From Urinicoccus timonensis (lineage in GTDB: Bacteria > Bacillota > Clostridia > Tissierellales > Peptoniphilaceae), in the NCBI RefSeq assembly GCF_900232945.1, contig NZ_OCTU01000002.1:1-64000 (forward strand): 64,000 nt of DNA, in the 5' to 3' direction. The notes under the pieces were generated by a model, which saw nothing but the letters and a program-made list of their open reading frames with translations, did not search any database and was not told the DNA's origin. The position numbers were made by a program, and so were the translations under genes. Shown here piece by piece: positions 1 through 8,315 of the stretch. Positions within the stretch are counted from its first letter, which is position 1. The number at the start of each line of letters is the position of its first letter.

Positions 1-145
1 CTGGGCCATGAAGTTCTTCTAATCTAAACCATTTTCTAATGGAAGCATGAAGGTTTTCTTCTTTGGTCCCATCAGGTGTATCAGGCCATTTCCCTTGCCT
101 ATACAACTGTATGCACTCTTTTTTGAACTCATAGCTATATTTCAC
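1..145 (-). CDS. IS3-family transposase OrfA, N-terminal fragment (runs off left edge)
   Basis: The gene reads leftward from a GTG at 145, preceded by AAGGAGG eight bases upstream. Its first 48 residues begin VKYSYEFKKECIQLYRQGKW and include the IRKWFRLEELHGP segment. This is the helix-turn-helix start typical of IS3/IS150-group OrfA proteins, which bind the IS ends and are frameshifted to OrfB to make the active transposase. Only the N-terminus is in the window, so intactness cannot be judged. Confidence 0.7.
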   Translation of the reverse strand, partial: MKYSYEFKKECIQLYRQGKWPDTPDGTKEENLHASIRKWFRLEELHGP

Positions 146-217
146 AAAAATACCCTCCTTACTGGTTTGTCCAGTAAAGAGGGTACATATCAAACCCAGG
201 AGTTTTTTCCTGGGTTT
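1..217 (-). mobile_element. Right-hand part of an IS3-family insertion sequence, cut by the window edge
   Basis: The leftward reading frame from 145 is an IS3-type OrfA start, so bases 1 to about 217 are one end of an insertion sequence. Outside the gene lie two hairpins: a 10-bp perfect stem (192-201 with 208-217) and a 7-bp stem (159-165 with 171-177) whose arm touches the Shine-Dalgarno sequence. Hairpins of this kind commonly shield transposase genes from outside transcription. I could not identify the terminal inverted repeat, so the outer boundary is a guess. Confidence 0.55.
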
Positions 218-263
218 CTTTGTGTCTAGAGACAATTTGGATCAATTTTGGGACTTGGCAGGT

Positions 264-288
264 AAAAAAAACAGGTCAATCTGACCTG
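264..288 (-). terminator. Rho-independent terminator, leftward
   Basis: On the minus strand a perfect 7-bp stem (CAGGTCA/TGACCTG, loop GAT) is followed by eight T residues. It lies beyond the stronger terminator at 336-387, so leftward transcription meets two stops in a row before the insertion sequence. Confidence 0.7.
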
Positions 289-335
289 GATTCTAGTCTT
301 AAAATTAGCCAATAGTCTCCTTTGGGGTCTTTTCA

Positions 336-387
336 TTAAAAAAAGCTTAAGACTTGATGGGGTCAAGTTCTTAAGCTTTCTTTTTTT
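336..387. terminator. Bidirectional terminator after the zinc-ribbon/TPR/SH3 gene
   Basis: A long stem (342-357 with 363-379, one bulged base) is flanked by runs of T on both strands. It directly abuts the stop codon of the leftward gene at 386. Confidence 0.85.
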
Positions 388-1996
388 ATTTAGGCATTGG
401 CCCTTCCAGGGTATGGCTGGAGAGCCAGCCTTGGACCATGTCCCCTTGCGGGGTTTCCACTTCTACATGGCACCAGATTCGGCTGGTTTTTTCAATGACG
501 GTTTCATAGACATAGACGTCTGAATTTTTTGGAATACTGGCTAGGATGGGAGCATCCAGGCTGGGGCTTTTTCTGAGATTGGCCTCTTCTTCCTTAACGA
601 CTTGGAAGGTATGCAAAAGCTCCAAGGCCTTGTCGCTGAGTTCGGCCCGTTTCTTATCTTCAGAAGTCAGGGGTTGCTTATTTTTTTCTTCTTCTTTTTC
701 TTTAATTTTAATTTCGTTAAGTCGCCTTCTTTGGCTCTTGGAAATTTGGTCACTTTTGATGATTCGGTCCAGGAGGTTGAGGCCTTCTGCAGAGTTGGGA
801 AGGACATTTAAGAGCCTATGGAGGAGGTCCAGGGCTTCGTCCACCCTGTTTTCTTCCAGGTAGGCTTGGGCTTGGTCCACAATGGCCCCCTCCAAGAGGG
901 CAATTTCTTCATGGGCCTTGCCATAGCGAGACTCATCTTCTGGCAGGACCTTGGTAAAGTGGTTCAAGGAAATAAAGGGATCCTTGAGGTCTAGGGAGGC
1001 CAGGCCCATTTCATAATGGACCTTGGATTCCATAAGGTCGTTTAATTTTTCTTGCCGGGAGGCCAGGTCCTCGGGAGGATTCTTGGACAGGCCCAGGTAG
1101 ATTTCCCTGGCTCCGGTGAAGTCATCTTTTTCAATCAGCCGGTCAGCCTGGCTCAGCTGGTGGTTTTTATAGATGTCTGTGGTCTTAAATTGCTGGTAGC
1201 CCAAGAAAATCAAGAGAAGGCTCAAGAGGAGGACCAGGGCCAGGACTAGGATGTCCATTTTGGATCCTTCATTGAGGCTGTTAAGGGTTTGACCCCGAAT
1301 TTTTTCCATAAGCTGGATGGTGGAGGGACCGGGACTAGGGGTCTCAGGAGCCTCTTCAGGGGCCAGACCATCTTCTTCTGGCCTAGGATTTAGGCTGGCT
1401 GCAATTTTTTGGTCTATCAAGTCCTGGGTCAAGTTGTTTAGGACATAGTACTTGTTCCTGTGGCAATTACTACATTCAAATTCTGCTCGGAGGTTGGTGG
1501 CTCCACAAACACACCGCCAGGCTGTTTTTAAGTTTTCCCCATAGGTCATACAGTCTGGGGCAATGAAGTCTTTCATCTCCTGGAGTCTTTCCAAGGAAAT
1601 CATAGGAAGCTGGTAGAGGTCTTGTTCCAAAGGCTGGTAGACGGATCCTGTCTTGTCGGAAAAAACCACAGACTGGATGCCAATCTCCAGCTGCCGGGCT
1701 GTATGGAAGCGTTCATCCAGGATAAAGGGTTCGAAGTAGCAAACTTGGTGGGGCTTAGCCAGGCTATCTTCTGCAGAAAAAGTAAAGACTGTTCCATCAA
1801 AAAGAGCCTTAGAAAATTCATCATAAAATTTTACAGAAAAAACAAAGTTTGTTGCCTCTACATTTGAGACGTTTAAAACATCCACCATGAGGCAAAGATC
1901 GTGGTCCAACTGGGAAAGGTTGGCCCCAATAATCTGGACGCGGTCCCGAGGATTTAATAAAACCTTGCTGGGGCCGGCTGTAATGATTTGGTCCAA
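386..1996 (-). CDS. Zinc-ribbon membrane protein with TPR-like region and C-terminal SH3 domain
   Basis: This 536-residue protein has no function I can name. Residues 1-155 form a domain I do not recognise. A zinc ribbon follows (C162, C164, C175, C178), then a Pro/Glu-rich linker, one membrane helix at about 248-266, a helical TPR-like stretch at about 275-420, a highly charged KEKEEEK segment, and an SH3b-like domain from about 468 (pattern EEANLRKSPSLDAPILASI). With one helix and no signal peptide, the zinc part should be cytoplasmic and the TPR/SH3 part extracytoplasmic, suggesting a link between a cytosolic event and the cell wall. The gene at 29359 has the same order of parts in shorter form. 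It is a single gene with its own terminator. The start follows a good AGGAGG-type site. Confidence 0.6.
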   Translation of the reverse strand: MDQIITAGPSKVLLNPRDRVQIIGANLSQLDHDLCLMVDVLNVSNVEATNFVFSVKFYDEFSKALFDGTVFTFSAEDSLAKPHQVCYFEPFILDERFHTARQLEIGIQSVVFSDKTGSVYQPLEQDLYQLPMISLERLQEMKDFIAPDCMTYGENLKTAWRCVCGATNLRAEFECSNCHRNKYYVLNNLTQDLIDQKIAASLNPRPEEDGLAPEEAPETPSPGPSTIQLMEKIRGQTLNSLNEGSKMDILVLALVLLLSLLLIFLGYQQFKTTDIYKNHQLSQADRLIEKDDFTGAREIYLGLSKNPPEDLASRQEKLNDLMESKVHYEMGLASLDLKDPFISLNHFTKVLPEDESRYGKAHEEIALLEGAIVDQAQAYLEENRVDEALDLLHRLLNVLPNSAEGLNLLDRIIKSDQISKSQRRRLNEIKIKEKEEEKNKQPLTSEDKKRAELSDKALELLHTFQVVKEEEANLRKSPSLDAPILASIPKNSDVYVYETVIEKTSRIWCHVEVETPQGDMVQGWLSSHTLEGPMPK

Positions 1997-2105
1997 AGTC
2001 TGCCACCTCCTTCTTATCTTATTATAACGATTCGCCAGGGTCCTTTCAATGAATGGGAGGTTAATCTCTTAAAAAATAGGGTAAATAAAAACTGGAGGAT
2101 TGAAA

Positions 2106-2939
2106 ATGCAAAAAATAAAAGGAAAAAACATCCAATTAAAAAATGGCGAAACCTATTTCTACCGGGAGGCAGGCCAGGGACCCCAGGTTCTCTTTCTCCA
2201 TGGGAACATGTCGTCCAGTGCTTTTTGGGACAAGTCTATGGAAGCCCTGGCCCAGGACTACCATTCTTTTGCTCCGGACCTCAGGGGCTTTGGCCAGTCT
2301 AGCTATCAGACCCGTATTGGGTCTCTTTGGGACTATGTGGAGGACCTGAAGGACTTTATGGAGACCTTGGGCCTTAGCCAGGTCCACCTGGTGGGCTGGT
2401 CCCTAGGTGGGGCAGTGGCCTTAGGCTTAGTGGCCCGCTATCCCAAGCTCTTTAAGGACCTGACCATTATTGGGGCTTTGGGTTTGGCTGAACCCAAGCA
2501 ACGTCTGGTATGGAAGTTGCCGGGCTTTGATGATGTTCTGGGAAGTCCCTGGCCTGAAACTAGGCAGTCCAAGGACCCTCTTTTGGGCTATGCTGTGGAA
2601 ATGCTTTGGCAGTCCACCATGTACCATGTGAAAGAGCCCAATCCCCAAGACCATAAAAAATACCTGGATGCCAGCCTAGAACAAGTCAACCGTAAGGATG
2701 CCATCCGGGCCTTGAGAGATTTTTATCTCACCGATGACCAGTGGAAGAAAATCCAGCTTCCCTGCCAAGCCATCCATGGGGAATTGGACCGGATTGTTCC
2801 CTACTACCAACAAAGTCGCAGGGCCCAAAATTGCCATGTCCACCTCCTGGACCAATGTGGCCACTTTGTTATGAATGACCGCTTTGAGATCTACTTAGAC
2901 CTATTAAAAAATTTTTTCCAAAGACAGGAGGACCAATGA
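2106..2939 (+). CDS. Alpha/beta hydrolase fold protein
   Basis: The 277-residue protein has the HGN oxyanion motif near residue 32, a nucleophile elbow GWSLGG with Ser99, an acid in HGELDRIVP and a catalytic His in CGHFVM near the C-terminus: a complete alpha/beta hydrolase triad. There is no signal peptide, so it acts in the cytoplasm; the substrate cannot be told (esterase, lactonase or haloperoxidase-like). I start at the ATG at 2106, seven bases after GGAGG; an in-frame TTG at 2100 lies too close to that site. The next gene overlaps by ATGA, so the two are translationally coupled, and the substrate may be an ester or lactone related to the hydroxyacid its partner handles (inference). Confidence 0.85.
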   Translation: MQKIKGKNIQLKNGETYFYREAGQGPQVLFLHGNMSSSAFWDKSMEALAQDYHSFAPDLRGFGQSSYQTRIGSLWDYVEDLKDFMETLGLSQVHLVGWSLGGAVALGLVARYPKLFKDLTIIGALGLAEPKQRLVWKLPGFDDVLGSPWPETRQSKDPLLGYAVEMLWQSTMYHVKEPNPQDHKKYLDASLEQVNRKDAIRALRDFYLTDDQWKKIQLPCQAIHGELDRIVPYYQQSRRAQNCHVHLLDQCGHFVMNDRFEIYLDLLKNFFQRQEDQ

Positions 2940-3868
2940 CCAAAGTTTTATTGACCCGAGAAATCAACCAGACCTATCGTGAAAAAATCAAGGACCTGGG
3001 CTACCAAGTCCAGCTGATGGAAGAGGGAGGCCCCTTGGAGGACATAGACCTGGCCTTGGGAGGTCTGGCTTTGAGAAAGTTAGATTTTAGCCAGTTAAAA
3101 AAGCTCCAGGCCGTCTTTCTAACCTCCATGGGAGTGGACTACCTACCCCTGGATTATTTTTCAAAAAAAGGCATTATCCTATCCAACAACCAGGGTGTCT
3201 ATGCCGAGACCATTGGGGAGTTCATTGTCTTTAACCTCCTACAAATTCAAAAGGCCAACCGGTTTTTTATCCAAAAGCAAGAGGCCCATCTTTGGGAAAA
3301 ACCAAAGACAGGCCTGGGGGCCCTAAAGGGGAAAACTGTTCTATTTTTTGGGACAGGGTCCTTGGCCCAGGCTGGAGCTAGAAGGCTAGAGCCCTTTGGA
3401 GTCCAGCTTGTGGGCTATAGGAAAAGTCCAAAACCCCAGGCTCCCTTCCAAGAAATTGTCACAGACCAAAACTTGGACCAGGCCCTAAAAAGAGCCGACT
3501 TCCTTGTCCTGACCCTGCCCAAGACCAAGGAAACCTACCACTTGATCAACCGGGACCTTTTGGCCAAAACCAAGCCGGGGGTCAAGATTATCAATGTAGC
3601 CCGGGGGGATATCATCCAGGAAGAGGCCCTGGTAGAAGCCTTGGAATCTGGCCATGTTGCCGGAGCCTGCCTGGATGTCTTTGAAAAAGAACCCCTGGAC
3701 CCGGCTTCTCCCCTTTGGGACATGGACCAGGTCTACATCACTCCCCACCACTCCTATAGCAGTGAAGGAGACCGAGAAATTGAATACAAGACCATTATGG
3801 AAAATCTCAAACGCTTTAAAAAAAATCAACCCCTTATCCATGTGGTTGACACAGACAAGGGGTATTGA
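2936..3868 (+). CDS. D-isomer-specific 2-hydroxyacid dehydrogenase
   Basis: This 310-residue NAD(P)-dependent oxidoreductase interconverts 2-hydroxy and 2-oxo acids. The catalytic set is visible: Arg223 in NVARGDI, Glu252 in FEKEP and His271 in TPHHS. The nucleotide-binding loop reads FFGTGSLAQAG near residue 138; the usual third glycine of GxGxxG is replaced, which is common in diverged members. Its start overlaps the hydrolase stop (ATGA). Length is normal. Phosphoglycerate dehydrogenase is less likely because there is no ACT domain and no serine-pathway neighbour. Confidence 0.85.
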   Translation: MTKVLLTREINQTYREKIKDLGYQVQLMEEGGPLEDIDLALGGLALRKLDFSQLKKLQAVFLTSMGVDYLPLDYFSKKGIILSNNQGVYAETIGEFIVFNLLQIQKANRFFIQKQEAHLWEKPKTGLGALKGKTVLFFGTGSLAQAGARRLEPFGVQLVGYRKSPKPQAPFQEIVTDQNLDQALKRADFLVLTLPKTKETYHLINRDLLAKTKPGVKIINVARGDIIQEEALVEALESGHVAGACLDVFEKEPLDPASPLWDMDQVYITPHHSYSSEGDREIEYKTIMENLKRFKKNQPLIHVVDTDKGY

Positions 3869-4948
3869 TTAGGCTAAAATTTCCTCCAAGGCCCTTAAAA
3901 GGGCGTCATTGGCTTCCTGGCTCAAGATACAAAAACGGAAAAAGTCCGGCCCCAGGTTGGGGAAGTTGGCGCAGTCCCGAATAATGAGCTTCTTGGGCAG
4001 GAGCCTTTCTCTAAGCTCTTGGGCCGTGAGACCATCCTTCAACTGGCAAAGGACAAAGTTTCCTTGGCTGGGATAGACCCTTAAGCCAGGGAGCTTTTTC
4101 AGGCTCTGAATCATCCGAGCACGCTCTGACTTGGTATGTTGGTAGACCTGGTCTTGGTAGTCCTTGTTGAGGAACATTTTTTCTCCCATCATCTCAGCAT
4201 AGATGTTGATGCCCCAAAGGTTTAACTGGTCCTGGAGGGCTTGGAGGTGGGATCCGTGGGAGAGGACACCATAGCCCAGACGGATGCCGGGACTGGCGAA
4301 AAATTTACTGGTGGACCGGACTACAAAGAGTCGGTCATAGTTACAGGCCAGCTGGCAAGCCGTATAGGGAGCCAGGTCTGTGAATTCGATATAGGTTTCA
4401 TCAATTAAGAGGTAGGCCTGGGTTTCTTGCAAGATCCGTTCAATATCCTTGGCTTCCAGGATGGACCCTGTGGGATTGTTGGGGTTGGTCAAAACATAGA
4501 GGTCAATGTCCAGGTCCTTAATTTGGTCAATAATGGCCCCAGGTTCCAGGGCAAAATCCTTGTCCCTGTCTAAAAGATGGTGGTGGACCCGGGCTCCAAT
4601 CTTCTTGAGCTCTCTTTCATATTCACTATAGCAGGGGCTGTTTAAAAGAGCATTGGCCGGATGGACCAGGGCAATATAGGCAGAAAGTAGGTTGGTAGTT
4701 CCTGCTCCCAAGACAATTTGGTCTGGGGGACAGTGGATGTAGCTGGAAAGGACAGATCGCAGCTGCCTGTATTCGGGGTCGGGATAGACCTTGGCCCGGT
4801 CAATATGTTGGACCAGGTAGTCCAGGCTGTCTCGGTCGGGACCGAAAGGGTTGACGTTGGATGAAAAGTCCATGATTTCGTCAATGGAAAAACCATATTT
4901 TTCTTGCAGTTCGAATAGGTTGGCACCATGTTGAATTTTATTGGCCAT
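3869..4948 (-). CDS. PLP-dependent aminotransferase of the CobD/HisC type
   Basis: This 359-residue fold-type I PLP enzyme shows NPNNPTG at 155-161, Asp183 in LIDETY and the PLP lysine K215 in STSKFFASPG. The N-terminus (HGANLF...DFSSNVNPFGP) follows the pattern of threonine-phosphate decarboxylase (CobD), which makes the aminopropanol arm of B12, but histidinol-phosphate aminotransferases share it. No other cobalamin or histidine genes are nearby, so the substrate is undecided. The B12-dependent reductase at 37691 makes a cobalamin role plausible. I start at the ATG at 4948, directly after AAGGAGG; an 18-codon upstream extension lacks such a site. It is divergent from the threonine aldolase gene. 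Confidence 0.75.
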   Translation of the reverse strand: MANKIQHGANLFELQEKYGFSIDEIMDFSSNVNPFGPDRDSLDYLVQHIDRAKVYPDPEYRQLRSVLSSYIHCPPDQIVLGAGTTNLLSAYIALVHPANALLNSPCYSEYERELKKIGARVHHHLLDRDKDFALEPGAIIDQIKDLDIDLYVLTNPNNPTGSILEAKDIERILQETQAYLLIDETYIEFTDLAPYTACQLACNYDRLFVVRSTSKFFASPGIRLGYGVLSHGSHLQALQDQLNLWGINIYAEMMGEKMFLNKDYQDQVYQHTKSERARMIQSLKKLPGLRVYPSQGNFVLCQLKDGLTAQELRERLLPKKLIIRDCANFPNLGPDFFRFCILSQEANDALLRALEEILA

Positions 4949-5022
4949 TGTAACCTCCTTTATTTCTATGTCAATCATAACCCAAAATTTTTTAGAATGC
5001 AATTCAGAAAGGATGAAGTAAA

Positions 5023-6048
5023 ATGTACGAATTTCGAAACGACTACAACAGCGTAGGCCATCCCAAGGTCGTGGAAAGACTCATGGACCAAGTCCACACC
5101 GTCTATCCGGGCTATGGCTTTGACCAAGCCTCTGACCGAGCTAAGGAAATGATCCAAGAAAAAATAAAAAGGGACGTGCAAATTAACTTTGTTCCCAGTG
5201 GAACCAGCGCCAATATCCTCTCCCTAACAGCCACTTTAAAGCCCTATGAAGGAGTGGTGGCAGCAGAATCTGGCCATATTGTCAATGACGAAGCCGGAGC
5301 CCTGGAAGCCGTAGGCCATAAGGTGGTTTTTGTGGAATCCCAAGATGGAAAGATCAAGCCCCAGGCCTTAGAAGACTACCTGGCCCAAGAACATGACTTT
5401 TTTAATATCCTACCCAAAATCGTCTACATTTCCAATAGTACAGAATTGGGAACCGTCTACCGGAAGGCCGAATTGGAAAGAATCTACAAGGCCTGCCAAG
5501 ACCATGGTGTCTACCTCTATATCGACGGTGCTCGCATGGGGTCTGCTCTTATGAGCCCGGCTTGTGATTACAGCCTGGAAGACCTGGCTGGCCTTTGTGA
5601 CATCTTTACCATAGGTGGAACTAAAAATGGAGCCCTCTTTGGGGAAGCAGTGGTCTTTTGCAACAAGGACTTGGGAGAAAACTTCCACTATTATCTGAAA
5701 CAACACGGAGTCCTAACGGCCAAGGGCTTTTTAATGGGCCTCCAATACCAAGCCCTCTTTACAGACGACCTCTATTTTGAAAATGCCAAGATTGCCAACT
5801 CCATGGCTATGAAACTGGCAGAGGGAGTTAAAGACCTGGGACTGGACTTTGCCTATCCGGCAGAAAGCAACCAAATCTTTGTCAGTCTTCCAGCTGGACT
5901 TTTAGACAAATTGGCCCAAACAGTCACCTTTGAAGACTTTGGTCCCCTGGAAGGAGACCGGGAATGTGTCCGTTTTGTCACCACCTACCATACCAAGGAA
6001 GAAGAAGTCCAAGGCCTCTTGGAAAGCCTAAGAAGTCTTGTGGGATAA
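5023..6048 (+). CDS. ltaE: Low-specificity L-threonine aldolase
   Basis: The 341-residue PLP enzyme splits L-threonine/allo-threonine to glycine and acetaldehyde. It has His85 (stacking on PLP), Asp168 in YIDGAR and the Schiff-base lysine K201 in GGTKNGALFGEAV, the family signature. Length fits. AAAGGATG precedes the ATG. It could feed glycine to one-carbon metabolism. It is divergent from a CobD-like enzyme, which would also act on a threonine derivative; a functional link is only a possibility. Confidence 0.88.
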   Translation: MYEFRNDYNSVGHPKVVERLMDQVHTVYPGYGFDQASDRAKEMIQEKIKRDVQINFVPSGTSANILSLTATLKPYEGVVAAESGHIVNDEAGALEAVGHKVVFVESQDGKIKPQALEDYLAQEHDFFNILPKIVYISNSTELGTVYRKAELERIYKACQDHGVYLYIDGARMGSALMSPACDYSLEDLAGLCDIFTIGGTKNGALFGEAVVFCNKDLGENFHYYLKQHGVLTAKGFLMGLQYQALFTDDLYFENAKIANSMAMKLAEGVKDLGLDFAYPAESNQIFVSLPAGLLDKLAQTVTFEDFGPLEGDRECVRFVTTYHTKEEEVQGLLESLRSLVG

Positions 6049-6105
6049 ATTTAGAAGAGAAAAGGGGAAAGAGGGGACTCTTTTCCTTTAAAATGCTCAA
6101 AAGCC

Positions 6106-6133
6106 TTGAATATTTTTTTGGGATGGATATAAT
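6106..6133 (+). promoter_or_regulatory. Sigma-A-type promoter for the small membrane protein
   Basis: TTGAAT, a 16-base spacer and a perfect TATAAT lie about 90 bases before the start at 6224. A hairpin just upstream (6061-6089) probably ends the aldolase transcript. Confidence 0.65.
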
Positions 6134-6223
6134 GGACTTAACAAGAGGGAAGGGCAGATCAAATAAAGGCCTGTGACTAAAAGATTTCTAGTTAGATAAT
6201 AGACCAACAAAGGAAGGAAAAAA

Positions 6224-6457
6224 ATGCAAGAAAAGAAAAAAGAATCCCTATTGCCAAACGTTCCAAGTCTTCTTATCGTCATCGGTTTAACGGTAGCGGA
6301 CTGCATTTACTTTCGAGAAGACATCTCTATTCGCTGGATTGCAATACAAGTTGCTATATGTTTAGCCATTGGTTATGCCTTTGAAGCTTTTCAAAGACAC
6401 CAAAGAAAGAAATATGGCCTTGAAGAAGTGGACCAAGGCTCTTCCCAAGAGTCTTGA
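6224..6457 (+). CDS. Small two-helix membrane protein of unknown function
   Basis: The 77-residue protein has a charged start, two hydrophobic helices (about 13-28 and 38-55) and a charged Glu/Ser-rich tail. I recognise no family. Support for it being real: AAGGAAGG before the ATG, its own promoter at 6106-6133, and a strong terminator right after it. Confidence 0.6.
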   Translation: MQEKKKESLLPNVPSLLIVIGLTVADCIYFREDISIRWIAIQVAICLAIGYAFEAFQRHQRKKYGLEEVDQGSSQES

Positions 6458-6489
6458 TGATGGAATCGATAAAATAGAAAATTTTGAAA

Positions 6490-6527
6490 AACCCGGAAAG
6501 ATACAAGGTCTTTCCGGGTTTTTTTAT
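6490..6527. terminator. Bidirectional terminator between convergent genes
   Basis: A perfect 11-bp stem (6490-6500 with 6510-6520) is followed by TTTTTTATC on the plus strand and TTTTCAAAA on the minus strand. It serves the small membrane protein gene and pyrC. Confidence 0.85.
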
Positions 6528-6529
6528 CT

Positions 6530-7795
6530 TTAAGCTTGGTAGACAATTTTTCCTCTACAAAGGGTGTAGAGGACCTTGCCTGGAAGTCTTTGGCCCAGGA
6601 AGGGGCTGTTGGATGACTTGCTAAAGCTAGCTTCATAGAGCCAGTCTTGGCCGGGGTCAAAGATGACGATGTCTGCTGGGCTGCCAACTTTTAGGCTGCC
6701 TCCCGGAAGTTGGAAGTAGTCTGCAGCATGGCAGGATAAAAGCTCCACCAAGGCTGGGTAGTCCAAAAAGCCTTCTTGGACCAATTCTCGAATGCTCAGG
6801 CCCAGGGCAGTTTCCAGGCCAATAATGCCTGAAGGGGCCTTAAGGAGGTCTTGGTCTTTTTCTTCCTTGCTGTGGGGAGCGTGGTCTGTGGCAATAAAGT
6901 CTATGGTTCCCTTGGCAATATGGGCCTTGATCCGGTCCACATGGTCCTGGGACCTAAGAGGTGGGTTCATCTTGGCCAGGCTGCCATAGACTTGGGCAGC
7001 ATCCCGGTTGAGACTAAAGTGGTGGGGGGTGACTTCACAAACCACCGGGGCTCCTAAACTCTTATAGTGGGCAATGATGTCGGCGCTGTCAGCGGAGGAC
7101 AGGTGCTGGATGTCAATGGGGGCCTGGTGGGATAGGGCCAGGGCGCAGTCTCTTTGGACAAAGGAGTCCTCACTTTTACTAGGGGCTCCCTGGATACCCA
7201 GAGAGTGGGCAAAGGGACCCTGGTCAAAACCGGGGCAGTCAATCAGGGCCGGGTCTTCTTCATGGAGGGAGATGGTGAGTCCCAGTTTTTTGGTCCTTTC
7301 CAGGGCTTCTTCAAAAAGGGCCTGGTCCTTCAAGGGGAAGCCGTCGTCGGAAAAGGCCACAGCTCCGGCTTGGGCCAGGGCCTCCAGGTCATTGAGTTCT
7401 TGGCCCTTAAGGTCCCGGGTCAAGGCCGCCACGGTGTAGAGGCGGATGGGGAGGTCTTGGGCTTTTTGGTAGAAATTTTTTAGGTCCTGGACAGTATTGA
7501 TGACAGGCTTGGTATTGGCCATACAGATGACGGAGGTGTAGCCTCCTCGGGCGGCGGCGCGAGCCCCGCTTTCCAGGTCTTCCTTGTGGGTAAAGCCAGG
7601 GTCCCTAAAGTGGACATGGACATCGACAAAGCCAGGACTGACGATGGCTCCATGAGCTTCTAGGACTTGGGCTCCCTGAGGGTCCAGGTCCTTAGCCATT
7701 TCTACAATCTTTCCCTGGTCCAGACGGAGGTCTAACACTTGGTCCAGGTTTTGGCTGGGGTCGACCAAGCGGCCCCCTTGGATTAAAATTGACAT
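6530..7795 (-). CDS. pyrC: Dihydroorotase
   Basis: This 421-residue type I dihydroorotase performs the third step of pyrimidine synthesis (carbamoyl-aspartate to dihydroorotate). The metal motif GFVDVHVHFRDPG supplies His60 and His62, followed by CMANTKPV, further metal histidines in SLHEE and IQHLSS, and the metal aspartate in FIATDHAPHS. Its AAGGAG site lies inside the end of the upstream gene, with the ATG directly abutting that stop, so translation is coupled. No other pyr genes adjoin; pyrG is at 54277. Confidence 0.95.
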   Translation of the reverse strand: MSILIQGGRLVDPSQNLDQVLDLRLDQGKIVEMAKDLDPQGAQVLEAHGAIVSPGFVDVHVHFRDPGFTHKEDLESGARAAARGGYTSVICMANTKPVINTVQDLKNFYQKAQDLPIRLYTVAALTRDLKGQELNDLEALAQAGAVAFSDDGFPLKDQALFEEALERTKKLGLTISLHEEDPALIDCPGFDQGPFAHSLGIQGAPSKSEDSFVQRDCALALSHQAPIDIQHLSSADSADIIAHYKSLGAPVVCEVTPHHFSLNRDAAQVYGSLAKMNPPLRSQDHVDRIKAHIAKGTIDFIATDHAPHSKEEKDQDLLKAPSGIIGLETALGLSIRELVQEGFLDYPALVELLSCHAADYFQLPGGSLKVGSPADIVIFDPGQDWLYEASFSKSSNSPFLGQRLPGKVLYTLCRGKIVYQA

Positions 7796-8299
7796 TTAAT
7801 GCTCCTTCATAAATTCTTGGATGGCTTGGATGGCTTCTTGGATGTAGGCCTTTTCTCCAGGATAACCATAGATGACCTGGCCGTGCTCTTGGATCTTTCC
7901 TATGATCATCTGGTTACGGTAGAGGCGGTTGTCTCCGGTCCCTTGGGACCGCATATCTGTCAAGACGCCCAAAATCAGCCGGGGAAAGTGGATGCCATGG
8001 TCGGCTTCGAATTCGGCCATGACTCCATGGGCCATGATTTCTGCTGCGACACCATCATCGATGCTAAGACCATCCAGGCAGGCAATGAGGATGTTGGCTT
8101 CCTTGAGCTTTTGGGTATCGGCCTTGGAAATGGCCAGGGCGGTAATGGTGTCATCCTTGTTTTTCTTGTCGTTGATGTCTGCATTTCTTTGGGGGACATA
8201 GAGGTCTAGTTGGGTTTGGGCTTCAATGGCCCGGGCAAAGTCTTCCGTCCATTGGAACATGGCGTCGTTAAAAAAATGGGAGGCAAAGTATCCTTTCAT
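7796..8299 (-). CDS. Nucleoside 2-deoxyribosyltransferase
   Basis: The 167-residue protein matches the nucleoside deoxyribosyltransferase family in length and motifs: an N-terminal YFASHFFNDA, DLYVPQRNAD, a central LIACLDGLSIDDGVAAEIM carrying the Asp/Glu nucleophile region, and a late NRLYRNQM. It moves deoxyribose between bases in deoxynucleoside salvage. It sits between a coiled-coil protein and pyrC in a leftward run; the pairing with pyrC suggests a nucleotide-supply unit. Confidence 0.85.
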   Translation of the reverse strand: MKGYFASHFFNDAMFQWTEDFARAIEAQTQLDLYVPQRNADINDKKNKDDTITALAISKADTQKLKEANILIACLDGLSIDDGVAAEIMAHGVMAEFEADHGIHFPRLILGVLTDMRSQGTGDNRLYRNQMIIGKIQEHGQVIYGYPGEKAYIQEAIQAIQEFMKEH

Positions 8300-8315
8300 T
8301 GGGTCCTTCTTTCTA

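Noticed and set aside
47..229. Rightward 60-residue frame at the left edge
   Set aside because: It is antisense to the IS3-type OrfA start and has no ribosome site.
3869..4948. Firm assignment to hisC or cobD
   Set aside because: Sequence features are shared by both families, and neither pathway is present nearby.
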